Source: Chrysomallon squamiferum
Taxonomy: Eukaryota > Mollusca > Gastropoda > Neomphalida > Peltospiridae
Direction: 5' to 3'
DNA length: 64,000 nucleotides
Assembly (NCBI GenBank): GCA_012295275.1
Contig: CM022672.1
Location: forward strand, 19,287,394-19,351,393
Shown here one piece after another: positions 19,595-34,000 of this stretch. Position numbers and translations under genes: made by a program. Position 1 is the stretch's first letter. Each line of letters starts with the position of its first letter. Under the pieces are notes generated by a model. It had not been told where the DNA came from and did no database searches. It saw nothing but the letters and a program-made list of their open reading frames with translations.

Positions 19595-21065
19595 TTTATA
19601 TTTTTGTTTGATTATTATTTTTCCAAAGCGAATGACAATACCAGGGGGAAAAGTAACAGTAATAACAATAAAATAAATACGTGAAACTGAAAGAAATAAA
19701 ATTATCAATTTCACGGTTTTCTATTAAAATGAAAAATAAATTGAACAGCAAACGTTTTATAAATAAACATGTACACTAAATGGTAGTCAGTTACACATCT
19801 GCAAACTAAAATTACAATCGTTGAAAACCTAATCAAGTGACATTGTGCAAAAACTGTATAACAAACAGAAACTGATTGAAAAATCAACACTTCTTTGTTT
19901 ATATTGTTTTAAACCAACAGAGTTGTCTTTCGTTTTAAGGAAATGATATAAAACATGAAATTAGAACGGAATGCAATTAGTGTGGATAATATTATTGTAG
20001 TTTAATTGTTATATAGTAACTGTTAAATATAAAGCACGGTCTTTAAATATACTGAATAAAATGCCGCTATGTTTATTATGTTCTCTGTTTTATCTTATAT
20101 TTAATGATACAATATTAAATAAAATATTTTCCGATTAGAGATTTCAGAAAAACTTCCGGTATCATCTGTGTCAGAAGAGGATTTGCCAAGCTGGCTACTA
20201 ATCCATTAAGCCAAAAGCTTACTAAATTATTATTTTAACTTTAACAAATCATTTAACTCATAATATACAAATAGATTAATTTGTCGACGACGAAATAATA
20301 CGATTATATTAATAAAATATGATTTACTAATTTGAAATATTGGTTAAACTGCTGAACAGTTGTCTTCGTAAGTGCTTATTATATATGATTTCATGATATT
20401 AATGATTAATCATATACATTTTTTTAAGCAAGTGATATATTCATGATATTGTCGGTTTAGCAGTCTCTTCCCCTGTCATTGATATTCTGTTGCCACAGTT
20501 CGTTTTATAAACTATACATTTTAAAACTGGTTTATGTCACTTAATTATATTTTTTGTCACTGATTAGATCATTAGTAAATGAATTAAATTATTGTTTCTG
20601 ATTATAATTAACAAATGACTTCAAATGGCTCTTTCATCTAATGATCTAAAAGTAGAAGAAACCATTTCATAACTATTTATATCATGCACATTTTTTATAC
20701 AGAATGCATGTCTAAAATAAATAAAATTAATTTCACAAGTCAGGTGTGATTACAAATAAGTATAACATCTCAATCAGTTAATATACATTAAAATATGTCA
20801 TGCAAGATTTGTGTTCCTTTGTCCTTTCATTTTTACAGAATTTATTTGTGCAAATTATTGTACAAACCTTGAAATTCTGATTTTTTTTTTTTTTTTTTTT
20901 TTTAATGTTTTAAAAATAAGGCAACAACAAACTAGATTCAAAAATTATTTATCAAAAAGAGTGCTTACTGCTTGCAAAAATATATCTAACTAGGTAACAA
21001 ATGATCAGTGAAATTATTTAAAATCTATTATCTTACAGAGTTGCCTTTACACGAGAAAGCGTGAA
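19595..21065. promoter_or_regulatory. Divergent promoter region FKBPL-like/GOLGA1
   Basis: An ACTTCCGG element (ETS/GABP consensus on the opposite strand) lies at 20152-20159. A perfect donor GTAAGT at 20368-20373 may end a noncoding first exon of GOLGA1, joined to an acceptor TTACAG just before 21039 and so to the ATG at 21066. A 22-base T run lies at 20882-20903. The noncoding exon is inferred. Confidence 0.5.
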
Positions 21066-24000
21066 ATGTTTGCCAAACTAAAAGAGAGGATACAAAAAGA
21101 AGGAGGCAATGTCAGTGAAGAAAAATCATTTTTATCCTCACCATTACCTGGACATGCAAGTCCAGTGAAAAGTGCATCAGGTAGCAATTGTGCATTTTCA
21201 AAATTAATTTTCATGTTCTCTGGAGATAATTATTTAAAAAAAAAGAAAAACGTTACTGTTATACTACATTGTGTAATGAGAATTTCTTATAGTTTCATTC
21301 ATCAAAATCAGCAACAAAGAATTATTGGTCACATCAAGCTAGTCATTTAGAGAAAAATGTCTTCTTCTGTAGTTTTGCTTCTCAAAGATTTTTGAATTTA
21401 TAAAACCTTAATAAACAGTTTAGTAAGTGAATTGTGTTTTTAATGTAATTTCCTCAAAATATTTTAATTATTTATTATTATTATTATTATTGCCTTAATA
21501 TTAATAAAAACAATTCAGTAAGTAAATTATGTTTTAAGATAATTTCCTAAAAAGATTTTTATGTATTTATTTATTTTTGTTTGAATAGAATGTGATATTT
21601 TTTTTATTATTATTATTATTTTTAATTACTGTTTTTCTTTTTTTATTTTTAACATTTATTTTAATTTATTTTGCATTATTATTATTATTTTTTTTTGATT
21701 TTTTCTTTTTTTTCTTTTAGTAAATGTTACTCCAGTACAGAGTCCATATGGCAAGAATGGAGTTTTGCCAGGTGATTCACCAAATGGTGGAGCATCTCCT
21801 GCAGGGAGTATCTCTGGTGAAGAATCATTGGTAACTTGCTAAACCTTTTTTTTTTTTTACCTTGCCATATCCATTTTTTTTTATTGTAATATCTTATAGA
21901 TCCACCTTCCAGTCTCATTTTTTTTTATAACCTTAATATATATATTTTCTATTATTAATTATTATTTATTCCTTGCCACATCCATTTGTTTACTACTTTA
22001 TTTCTTACGCTTACCTTACAATGTACATTTTTTATTATCAATAAATAATTAAAAATAAAACACTCATTTCAAGATGTATATAACATCCATTGATCCATGA
22101 CTTCTTAAACATTGCCATCTTTTTATGATAAACTTCACTTTTAAAAGTTAAATAAATTTTATTATTTTATTTGGCAGAAATTTGGATGATGTACATAGTG
22201 TTCAGGAATTGTTAGATTCACAAATTTGCATCAGCTTTTGAGTTATGAATAGCAAATAATAAATACCTCACATATTTAAATTTCAAACTTTTATGAGTAT
22301 ATTTTTTCAAATATATTTTTACAGTTACATTCCAGAGATGATGGATCATCCCAAGATGAAATCTCCTCTCTTCTATTAAAGCGAACTGAACAGTGTAAAA
22401 AACTGGAATTAAAAATCAGTGGTAAGAGGAATAATATTCATCAAATCAAATCAGAGAGTGCTACTGATAAAAATAGCCTATCAGACAACAAAAATTGTGA
22501 TTTAATTTTATTTTTATTTCATTTTTAATTATATTTTTTAATATTTTATTTTTTATTTATATATATATTTTTTTATTTTTTTTATTTTTTTATAATTTTT
22601 ATTTTTATTTTTTTATTATTATTTTTTTATAAATGTAGTCATTATTTTCAGGACTGTTAGAGTTAAGATTTCTTATTTTAAAAATTAAAGATTCTTTAAA
22701 AGGCAAATTTAGGACAAATTAAAGAAATTAATCAAAGTAAATCAAAATGCCTCCATCTAAAGATATATTTAATTTTTGTTTTAAATGTGTAAATTTGTTT
22801 ATCTATACTTCTCTGTTTTGTTATTATAAGTTTCGTTTTGTTTTGCTGATTATTTTGCAGTTCATCTTGCTTAAAACTGCATTTGGTTATATTATCAAAA
22901 TTATATTTATTTATTTTCTAGAATATGCAGCCATTATTAAGGAAAAAAATAAAACCATTGATAAATTAGAACTGATTTCAAAGAAGCAAGAAGAAGGTGA
23001 GGTTTTTACTTTTTTAGAAGTAATTAAAATATAGTATTTTAATTATGCACATCATACATTTTTAATATTCTGTTAAATGGTTTCATACATTCAAGTAAAA
23101 GACCTTAGAGATGAGAGATTAATAGACAGGATAGTACAAACCACAGTTTTTTTTAAAAGAAGTGACTTGTACAAGAAAAGATTATTGATTCTAAATATTT
23201 GCACATCAGGGAAGCTCTTTATCGTTGTTCAGCATCCTGCAATTTTTAAATTATTTTCAAGTGACTTTTAGGTAAATTTCCTGGGTAAAAAATAGTGAAA
23301 TAAAAGGAAAATCAGATTTTTATTTTTATATTTATTTATTTATTATTATTATTATTTTTTTTTATAAAATTATTCTTTTGATACAGCAGGTAAAATTATT
23401 TACATTACCTTTTTCATAACATTTCTTGTTGAACTGATGTATTGTTATAAAGCTTGGTGTAATTTTTCAGTTACAGCAAAGAAATTGGAAGAGCAGAATG
23501 AAAAGTTTCAGGCGTTAACTGCCACAATGGTTCAGAAGTTTGAAGAAGAGATAAAGAAAAAACAGGAGGTGACTTGCAGCATTCAGTAACTCTTATGTAG
23601 ATACTGCTATCTCAGGATTTGATGTCATTTATGACCTAAACAATATTTCTTCCTTTGTAATGAAATTTATCTTTATTTTGAATGTTATTTTACTTGACGG
23701 TGATCTGCCCAAAATAGTTTGAATGAAAGATTTATTAATCCCAGCCTACTTAAAATAAGATTTATTTTACATTAGCAAATGATTATAAATTATGTTGCAC
23801 ATATTTAAAACAAGATGACCAAGTCATCTCCACAAAATATGTATTTCTGTTCCAGTGTCTTCAATCTCAAAAAGAGAATTACGAATATTTTTTTTTTTTT
23901 TTTTTTTTTTTACCATTTTAAATATGTCTTTGATCGAGATGTCATGTTTTTTTATCAATATATATGTGTGTGCATGTGTGGGGGTGGTTTGTTTCTGTTT

Positions 24001-27000
24001 GTGTGTAAGGCTTTGAAAACTAATTAATTATAAGCTAATTTGTGAAATGTAGGAAATCCAAAAGAGGGAAGAAAAACTGAAAAAGGCAGAAATTTTTCAA
24101 GAAACTCTTTTTAAACGTGAGGAAGAAAATGATGAAGTTCAAGGCTATACAGCACAGGAATTGGCTAAAGTTAAACACATGGTGAGCAAATATTTTTAAC
24201 TTACTACACAGTGTTTAGAATATTTACACCAAAACCCCAGAAGAAGTATTTAAAACCAAGCTGCATAGTTCCTGTTTTGCCATATAAACAAATTAATGAA
24301 TATTTGTTGAGTGATATCTCAACATGTGTTAATAGTAACTGGTATTAGTTATCAGATTTTGTTACCATCAGTGTCAAAACTCAAATTTCAAAACCCAGTC
24401 ATATCTGAGGCAGACAAATGAAAATCTGTTATCCTGTGAAAAATCAATAACTTTTATGCTCAATTAATTTAAAAAAAAAGAAAAAGTGGGGAAAAAAAGC
24501 TCTTAAAAGGTGAAAAATCCAAAATATCTGCAGTAAAACTTGTTGTATTAGTTTATTTATTTAATTTTCTTTTTTTTTTAATGATTGATTTTTTATTTTA
24601 AATACAATTTTTTTTTTTTTTTGATTAATTTCTATTTTGTGATTTTAAAAAGAAAAAATATTTTAAAACCAAATATTTCTAACTGAAATATATTTAAATA
24701 AAATATTTGATCTTTTTTAGAACTTCAAAGCATTTTTCATTTATATAAACATTAATTTTGATCTACTTGTTATAAAAACATCAAAGTGTGTTATGTTTTA
24801 GGGAAAGAGTAAATTTATATCAAACTAATAAAATATACATATAATATTGTGTTTAATTTTAATGCAAATATGTTTTCAACCCATTTCAGTATACATTTAT
24901 ATCTAAGTACTATCATACTTAATGTTAATGTAAAAAAAAATATTTTTCATTTCATTTCAGCTCCTCATTGCTGAGGAAGAATTACTGAAATATAAAAGTG
25001 ACCTTGACTTCAAAACCAAGCAGAATGAAATTTTTGAGAAAACAATCAAAGACCAGGAAAGTGAACTAACAAGTTTGAAAGAGAAATTGGACAGTTTAGA
25101 GACTGAATGGTATACTTTATTATTTTATTTCACACCTCATGTAACAGTTTCAGAAAAACATAAGTGACTTTTGAAATATTTTCAGAAAATCCATCAAAAT
25201 ATATATTTAAAGGGTATTTTGCATACTTCAAGTAATGTTTTATTCAGGGTTTGACCATCCAATGTAATTTAATAATGAAGTACAACAAAAAAAGAGGACA
25301 ATTAAAACATATCTGGGTTGAGCCTTTTTTTTTTTAAAATGTTTTCATATAAATGTGATGTCATCACATAGAAGGGACAAATATGTTTTGGTCTCTTCTT
25401 CATTGGTGAAAAAAAAATAATACAGGTACTGGCCACCTCAATACATTATGATATCATGGCTGCAATTGTAAAAAAATAAAATGGTGGCATTCAGAGATAA
25501 CCGCATTATTCTATTGTCATAATTTGTTATTAATGATTTTGGCCCATTTAAGCTAAATGAAATAATAACTTGTAAGTATAAATAATTTTTTCATACTACC
25601 ACAGGTACACTTTAACAATACCTGAAAAAAAGTCATTTAATCTAGATTATATTGAAATAGTGTGTGTAACCTAAGAGAATATGATGAATTGTGTGATACT
25701 GATCAATCTAAAAAAAAATAAAATGAATATTTTCAAGAGTTCTACTTTCAATCATTTCATAATAAAAAGCATTAAAGTGTTACCAGGACAAAGAGATGTG
25801 GTTTAATTCCATTTATGTATTGATAATTTTGTTATTAATTTATCTGCCTTAGATAAATTAGTGAATAAGCTTGTAATTTTGTGACATAATATAAGATAAT
25901 ATAAATGGGATTTGTTAAAGGAAAATAAATATGAAATTTATAATTTTTCTAAAAAAATATATATATATATTTTTTTTTTTTGTTTCTAAAAATATAATGT
26001 TTTGAATTCATTATGAAAAATGTTGTTAAATGTAATAAATTTAATTTATTTTATTTCCATTATATATTAGTGAGAGACTGAAAGAAGAAAATACACAGCA
26101 TGCCAAAGTAGTGGATTTAATGTGTAAAGAAAAAGCATTATTTGAAAAACGATTGGAAGAAGTGAATTCTGAATTAACTGAGGTAATTTTTATTTTTGTT
26201 TGTATATGTGTGTGCTGTTTGGCTCTCTCAATGTATATACGTACGTATAAATATATTTTAAAATACACCAACTGTTAATGGGTTTTTTTAAATTTTTGCA
26301 AGGATATAGCATTTGTAAGTTGATGACAAACTTTTGTGGTGTCTTTTTCACCCACGCTTTTTATTTCAGATTATTCTGTAACTGTTGCTCATGATATAAG
26401 GTGTTTACTTTTACAAATAAAACCAATTTAAGATAATATTTACTATTCTTAAGAGATTAGTGACCTGTATTTGTATCACAGTTAGTACAGACCTGATGAG
26501 ATTTCACAGTTAGTACTGTAGTTGTCAGTCTGATATAATTCTGTTACTACGTACTGATACTAACTGTTTAGAAAAGCTCTTCCTTAACCAGGATTTAGAA
26601 ACTTTTAATTCTTACCTAATAAATGTTCATTTCAGATAATTTAAGCTTGCTTGTGATGTTTTACTTGGTGTTTGGTTTTTCAATTCCAGAAAATAAACTA
26701 TATTTCCAAAAGAAATATAGAGTTTGCTGATTTAGAAAATGATTTAAAGACTCTTCAGAGAAATGCTGATATTTTCAGCAATAAAGTAAATATTATTTGG
26801 ATTTATTTAATTAAATGATAGGATTAATGTGTTTTTAATTATGTGTACAAACAGCTCATGGTTAGGCTATTAACAAAATGACAAGCACAATAAAAACAGC
26901 AAAAAATGATAAATTTTTGTTTTTAAAAATATACTTAAGCTTAGAAAATATATATATATGTATATGTATATTAATTATAATACATATTATGTTGTTGTTA

Positions 27001-27557
27001 TAACAGGAATGATAGATAGACAAACTAAATCTAAAATGCTGAAGTAATAAATCAAAAACAAAATATTACCCATATTAAGTTACTCATTATAAGGAATATT
27101 TGCCTGAAAAGTTTTAAATAAAAAAAATAATAATAAAAAATTAAGGAAGCTGTTAACAGAATAAAAAATCATATGCAGTCAATCATGTTACTGTTTCAAA
27201 TAAAAAATGCCTTTTTACTTACAGACAACGTTACTAATGGCAGAGAAAGATGACCACATAGAAAACTTGCAGGAACGAGTAAAATTACTAGAGCAGAGAG
27301 TTCAGGACCAAAATCTGTCTGGAGATGAGAGACACAAGGCACTTTTAGAAGAGGTTCGTTTATAGTATATTTTCTTTATGGAATAATATAGTCCTATGTT
27401 ATATAATTTTTTTGTCACGTCATCTTATGTGTTTTCAGCACAGAGAAAATTTTCTTCCACTTCTATTTTTATTTTTAGTTTGTCACAAAGGGATATTTTG
27501 ATTTGTTGTGAATATTTTATTATTATATATATATATTTTTTAATTAATTAACTTATT

Positions 27558-27616
<59 letters not shown>

Positions 27617-29951
27617 TAATTTTTCATTTAGAAATCTTTTCACATTTTGTGCATGTACGTGATCTAGATGTGTAAATTTATTGCACAGTCTGTTTTGAAT
27701 ATATATTCTTTACTAGATTTGAGTCTAATTTGCACATAATTTATTTTAGCTTTGTATACATGTCCCATCAAATATATTCTTGTTTTATGTATATTTTGTA
27801 TATAATACATTCTTGTTTTGTGTTTATTTTCTAGTTTTATATGCACATTCCATCCACTACCCTCTAGATTTGTGTGTTATGTAATAAATTCTAGTTTCAT
27901 GTGTAATTTGCATCAATGTATCCATAACAGTATTACATTATAATTTGTGTGTATGTGTGTAACATTAATACATTCTAGCTTTGTGTTGATTTTGTACTTT
28001 CAAGCTTTAAATATATATATATATATAATATATTGTAGCTTTATTTATAATAATATTATATTAATAGTACTTTGTGTGTGTATTGCACGTAATAAATTCT
28101 AGTTTTGTGTATATTTTGGAGGGAGTTATTCTAGCATACATGATATATTTTGTTGCACAGAGAGACAGTCTGGAACACAAACTATCGGAAACTAGGCAGC
28201 AGCTGTCTGAGATTAAAGTCAGCTGGAGTACAAAGATTACACACTTGGAAGAACAGGTAAACAGTTCACACATTGTAAAATATTACTATCACTGCCACTC
28301 TCTTCTTTAACACTTGTAGTTGTTGCCCTATTTACTTTTATCCAAATGCCCATAGTTTGAAGATCATTATTATTATTATTTTTTTTTTTTACATTTTTTT
28401 TTTTATTTAGTTTTTTTAGTTATATGTATATAGCCAAAAACCTTTTGTTCTTCACGTTTCAGTAGTGTCTGTAGAAACCATTCATAATTTTATGCTTCCT
28501 TTTGATTTTTGTATTTTTATAATATATATAGATTTTAATTTATTAATGATTTTCATATTTAAATAAATAAAGAAAGAAAGAAAGAATAAATTTGTTTAAA
28601 AAATTAACTATTGATAATTATATTTCTTTGCAGTACTTTTCTCCATATTTATAAATTAATGTATTAGACAGGACTCCTGAGTAGTTATAACATGACCACT
28701 TCAAATTAAAACTGAATATGAATATTAAAAAGAGTATTTAAAGGAATTTAATAGTTATAATGACAGATTTAATGTCTTTTAAAACTGAGTACTCAGCTAT
28801 CTTAAATTCTTTCCAGATAATATTTAATATGAACAACCTGTGACATTTTTATTAGTATAAAACACCATACAAAAATGCCATTTTTGAAGCTATTTTAGTA
28901 GGACATACTGTTAAAACCATGAGATCAGAATAAGGGCATTTCATTAAAAAATAAGTTAATGCTATCTTCATTTCATGCTAACCAGAATCTAATATTAAAA
29001 CAAGCAGCTTATGGAGACAAACTAAAAATATAAGTTACTTTTAAACCACTTCAGTCTGTGTTCTGTTTAATTTGGCTTTTATTCAATTTAATTTTTCTAC
29101 ATCTTGCACTATCTGTGTTAACCCTTAAAGTTTACCTTTGGTGTTACAAATAAAATAAAACTTAACTGCATTTGTATTATAATTACTTGAAAAATTACAA
29201 TTTTAAATTCTTAATTTTCTTTTTTTTTTTGTGTATATAATTACTGTTTTGTATTTTCAAAATGTCAGAGAAATCAAGCAGTTTATTCATTTAATCAGAT
29301 TTTATTAAATATTTCTCTGTACAAAAAGATTTCAAAATGAAAAGGAAAATGCCTTCCTCTTTTCAGTAACAAATACATTATTTTATTATTATACTTTATT
29401 ATTACACACTTATTAGCAAAGATTGATTTCCACCAATCACAAGGATGATTACAAAATTGTTTTAAACCATCTGTACATCAGCAGGAAACAGTTAACTTGG
29501 AACAGTAGAAAATATATTTGGGCTGTTTGTACAAAATCACCAAAGGTATTCTTTAAATCATTCTCCACACCAGACTTTGTTTCATTCATCCAGTAATTCA
29601 GTTCTTTACCTTCACTCTAGCTTTGCTTCCACTTGTTTTTGTGTGTAATTTTGTTAAGATCTCACACCTGAACACCAAGATAGTGGAAGACAATGAGGAA
29701 AAATCAAATAACGAAAGAGCATCTGAAGAAATGAGAGAACGTTTCCAGAACCAGGTATGTTGACATGTACTGTTTGTACAGTCTGTAATTAACTTCACTG
29801 AAAATTTCCTGTTTCTGGTAAGTATGGAGTTACATATATTGTGTTCTTTTTAATATTCTTTTTATAACTTTTTTTTTTTTTTTTTTCGCAGGTATTAGTA
29901 TAGCAAGAAGAATTTTTAATATTACTTTTGTTACTGTGTTTTACTTTTTAT

Positions 29952-29984
<33 letters not shown>

Positions 29985-31020
29985 CCAGTTGAAGGAATAA
30001 AAGCCTGTATGTTACAATTTCATAGAAATAAAAAATAATTATGGATTAGATAGTGTTTGTTGTTAAAATTAAACAGTGCTGTAACAGTGTAACTCATAAT
30101 AATTTAAACATAAACCAATATGAGACCATTTTTAACATTAATAGCAGAGAGAATGTTCTGTGGATTACCTCATACTGGTTTCCAGTCCTTTGGATTTTAA
30201 TATAGTCAAAAATATAGACATTTAAACTTTCTGAAGCAAAAACCTTCCTTTTGCAAACTAAAAATATTACATGCAATTTTAAATTCTAATGGTACAGGTG
30301 AACATTCCCTGATCTTAAATTCCTGAAAAAAGAACATAAATAGCATACAGGATGTATTTGTGAGAAAATCACTCAGTGGAAGTTATCCTATTTGAAATAA
30401 TTAAAACAAGTGTATTAATCACAAATGATTTACACACGCACACACACAGACACATACACACACATACAAACACAAACACAAAGAAGTAAATATTTGAGTT
30501 TTTTCTGATTCTTTTTATTAATGTATAGTTAATCTGAATAAAAGGTTAATTAAGTTTGAAAATATGCTTCCATGAATCCACATATTACGGCTGTCACAGC
30601 AAACTAATGAAGTGTTCTGTCGTAAATTATTGTGAACTGATGTTTTTAATGATTCATTTAGTTGGAAGATGTACGACATAGACTCCAGGATGCAGAAAAG
30701 AGAGTTTTAGAAAACTTCGAATTAGCCAGCCAAAAAGATCGACAGTATGAAAAAGAGGTAAGAACAGTTAAGAACAACTTCACCAGCGCAAAAACATTGT
30801 TGTTGTTTTTGTTTTAGTTATTGTTGCAATTGTTACATTTGTTATTAGTGTGATTTATTTTTACTGTTGTTGTTAAGAATACCATTATTGTTGTTATTGT
30901 TATCATTGTTGTTAACATTATTATTTGTCATTTTTATTATAATACAAACAGGTTAACATGACTGCATGATCTCAGATATGCATGATGTAAACACAGTCAT
31001 TATATAAACAAATAAATGTT

Positions 31021-31051
<31 letters not shown>

Positions 31052-34000
31052 TTGTTTTTAAACAAAAGAAAAGTGAGTTGGAGAGCATGATGCAGCAGGC
31101 CAAACTGGACTGGGTGGTGAAAGAGTCACAGCTGAGAGGGAAAATAACATCACTCGAGTCTCAGATCTTAGACCTGGAAACAGCACGGGAACACGAGAGA
31201 AGTGAAGTGAATCAGCAAATTGTAAGATTATTATTTTTGTATTATTATTATTATCATTATTATCATTATTATTATGATTATTATTATTATTATTATAATT
31301 ATTATTATTATTATTATTATTATTACTACCATTACTACTATTACTACCATTAGTACTACTTTAGCTTCTATGGCTACTACCACTATTACGATTACTATGA
31401 CTAATGCTGCTTTTACTACTACTATAACTACTATTGCCACTACCACTCCTGTTTCCATTATCACTATACTACTATTATCACTACTATTACTACTACTATG
31501 CCACTACAACTAAAGCTGTTACTACTACTAGTACCTTTACTAACAATATTCCTACTACCACTACTACTGACACTACAACTCCTATTCCTATTACCACTAT
31601 TTATATTTCTGACAAATACTGTTTGCCAAACATACACATACACAGATATATATATTATTATTATTATTATTCAGGCTCATTATGAAACAAGGGAACAAGA
31701 GTACGTTCAGAAACAGCTTAATTTCGAGAAGGAAGTACAGAATTTGGAGGCTGAACATGCTGAATTACAAACTAAAATGTTAAATCAAATGTCAGAACTG
31801 GAATCACACAAGAAAGCTTTACAAACCAAGTCCACGAGCGAATCCACACTGCTGGACAAGGTGAGGACAAAGTGCATATTTGTTTTCCAGGTCAGATCCA
31901 GAATTTCAGAAAGGATGGTGCCACGATTTTGCTTGTTATAATATCAAAGATGAACAAATTTCATAGTAAAGTGGAAAGTACCAGTTGACAAAAAGTAAGG
32001 TACAATGACATCATTGATTCATTGATAAGAAAAATAACATCCCTTCAGTCACAAATGGAATGTAATGTCTCGAGTCGTCTTGATTTATGGTGTAATTTTC
32101 TATAAAATTTCATAAAATTTCCTGTTTGTAACTGAAAATAATCTTCTTGATAGGAATATGTATTTATGAGGTAATTGTCTCACATCTGGAATAATTTTTT
32201 TTAAATATCACTTATCAGCTTTTGTTTCTTTCTGTCCACATAGAAAATTATTAATATTATTATTATCGTAAATTACTGTATATACTTGTGTATAAGTCAA
32301 ATTTTTGGGAGACTATATTAAGGTAATATTTTGGGGGTCGACTTATACATGGGTAATGCTTTTGTAGCTGTTGCTGAAGAGTCGCCATTTTGACTATTTT
32401 TTGCTACAGGATGCATCTAAAATAATCACGGTCTTTCAGCTTTTCAAAAATAAAATTAAATAACAAAACCAAATATGAATGTAAAACATGATATTCTTCC
32501 GTTTAATGACTTCTCTGCCAAATTGCACTAAATATCGGTCCTAATTTCATAAACAAAACTCACTTGTGTAATTGTAAAGAATTTGGTGAAATAATATTGC
32601 AATCGTCATTAATATCCACTACCGACAAATCGAAAACAAACTAAATTTCTATAAACGTTCTGCAACAAAAATCAGTTCAACTTCTCGCCATATTTGTTAT
32701 TCTAGTCGGTTGCCAAGTGCGCGAAGCCTCGGCCAATTAGCGCGCTAGGAATAGGATCGGGGGCGTCTTGTAGCAGTTTCAATAGAAAAAAATATTGCTG
32801 AGGTTCCGAAATTATCTTACTTTGAATTGCACGTGCAAGTTATGTTACAGTAGGCGTACAATGTAGGCCTTCATGTTGGTCTAAAAATAGTGACAGTGCC
32901 TGGAATCTACAGTTGACTTACACACAAGTAATACCTAAAATGACGCAATTTTTGGTCTTAAAATACACATCGACTTATACATAAGGTCGCCTTGTACACA
33001 AGTATATACGGTATATAATGTTGTCAATTTATTTGGTTAAATTCATTCTAGTTTTGTCTAACATATAAATAATATTAGCAATATTTTTGATTAGGTGAGC
33101 TTTTGAGTAAATGTTGATTAGTGGAAATATTTCTCTTTTAGTTTTTTTTTGTTTTTTTGTTTAATTTTTTTTTTTTACATGAAACCATAAATCTCTATAC
33201 ATTTAATTATTATAAGTTTAAAAATATTCTGATGAAATTTATTTACAAAAGTGACATTTCAAAAATAATGTTTTGACAAGGTTTCTGGTCTAGAAACACA
33301 AGTAGAGGTTTTAAAACAGAAGATAGAATCTATTCACAGAGATTCTAGACTACAACAAGTTGAACTCAGGGAAAGTGAAAAAGGTAAAGAATTTAGTTTT
33401 GAGGTTTTTTTTTTAAATTAAAAAAATGCAAGAAAAATTATAATTGTACAGAAACAAAATAAGTAACACTTGCAAAGATTGAGAATCCATGAGAGGTATG
33501 AATAAATAACCTATATTATGTCATTTATGATACTTTGGATAAAATCTGAAATAGAGTGCTTGCATCTAATAATTTGTGATAGAGCTAAATGTCTGTTGCT
33601 TTTGTCCATTTTTATTTTTTATTATTATAATTATTTTTTTATTATTATTTTTTTTATATATATTTTTAGAAATAGTAAAATAAATATTAATAGCTCTGCT
33701 TAAGTTGTTATATAAATATTCTGTACAGTTGTATTATATTTTACAAAAAACAAAATTATTATTATTTTTATTATTATTATTTGTTTTAAAAACAGATAAA
33801 GATGAACTGTTGGTAAGAAATGCTGAGTTGTCACAACAGATGGAGTCCCATCGACAGAAGATGCTGGAGAGACAACAAGAACTTCAAGCAGAGATTGACA
33901 ACAAGTCGAGTACAATAGAGTCTCTCCAGAAATCTATATCACAGTTTGAGGACAAGTTATCTCATTATCACAACCGGGTAAGAAATTAATGTAAAACACT

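Noticed and set aside
19311-19676. Plus-strand ORF of 121 codons
   Set aside because: Opposite strand of the FKBPL-like coding exon; Val/Ser-rich mirror of a Thr/Asp-rich segment.
19595-19714. 40-codon N-terminal extension of the FKBPL-like protein
   Set aside because: Hydrophobic and basic translation, interrupted by a good splice acceptor near 19687, unlike the acidic N-terminus that follows.
31231-31685. Ile-, Thr- and Tyr-rich ORFs on both strands
   Set aside because: Produced by the triplet array in GOLGA1 intron 14; no start or splice context and no non-repetitive part.
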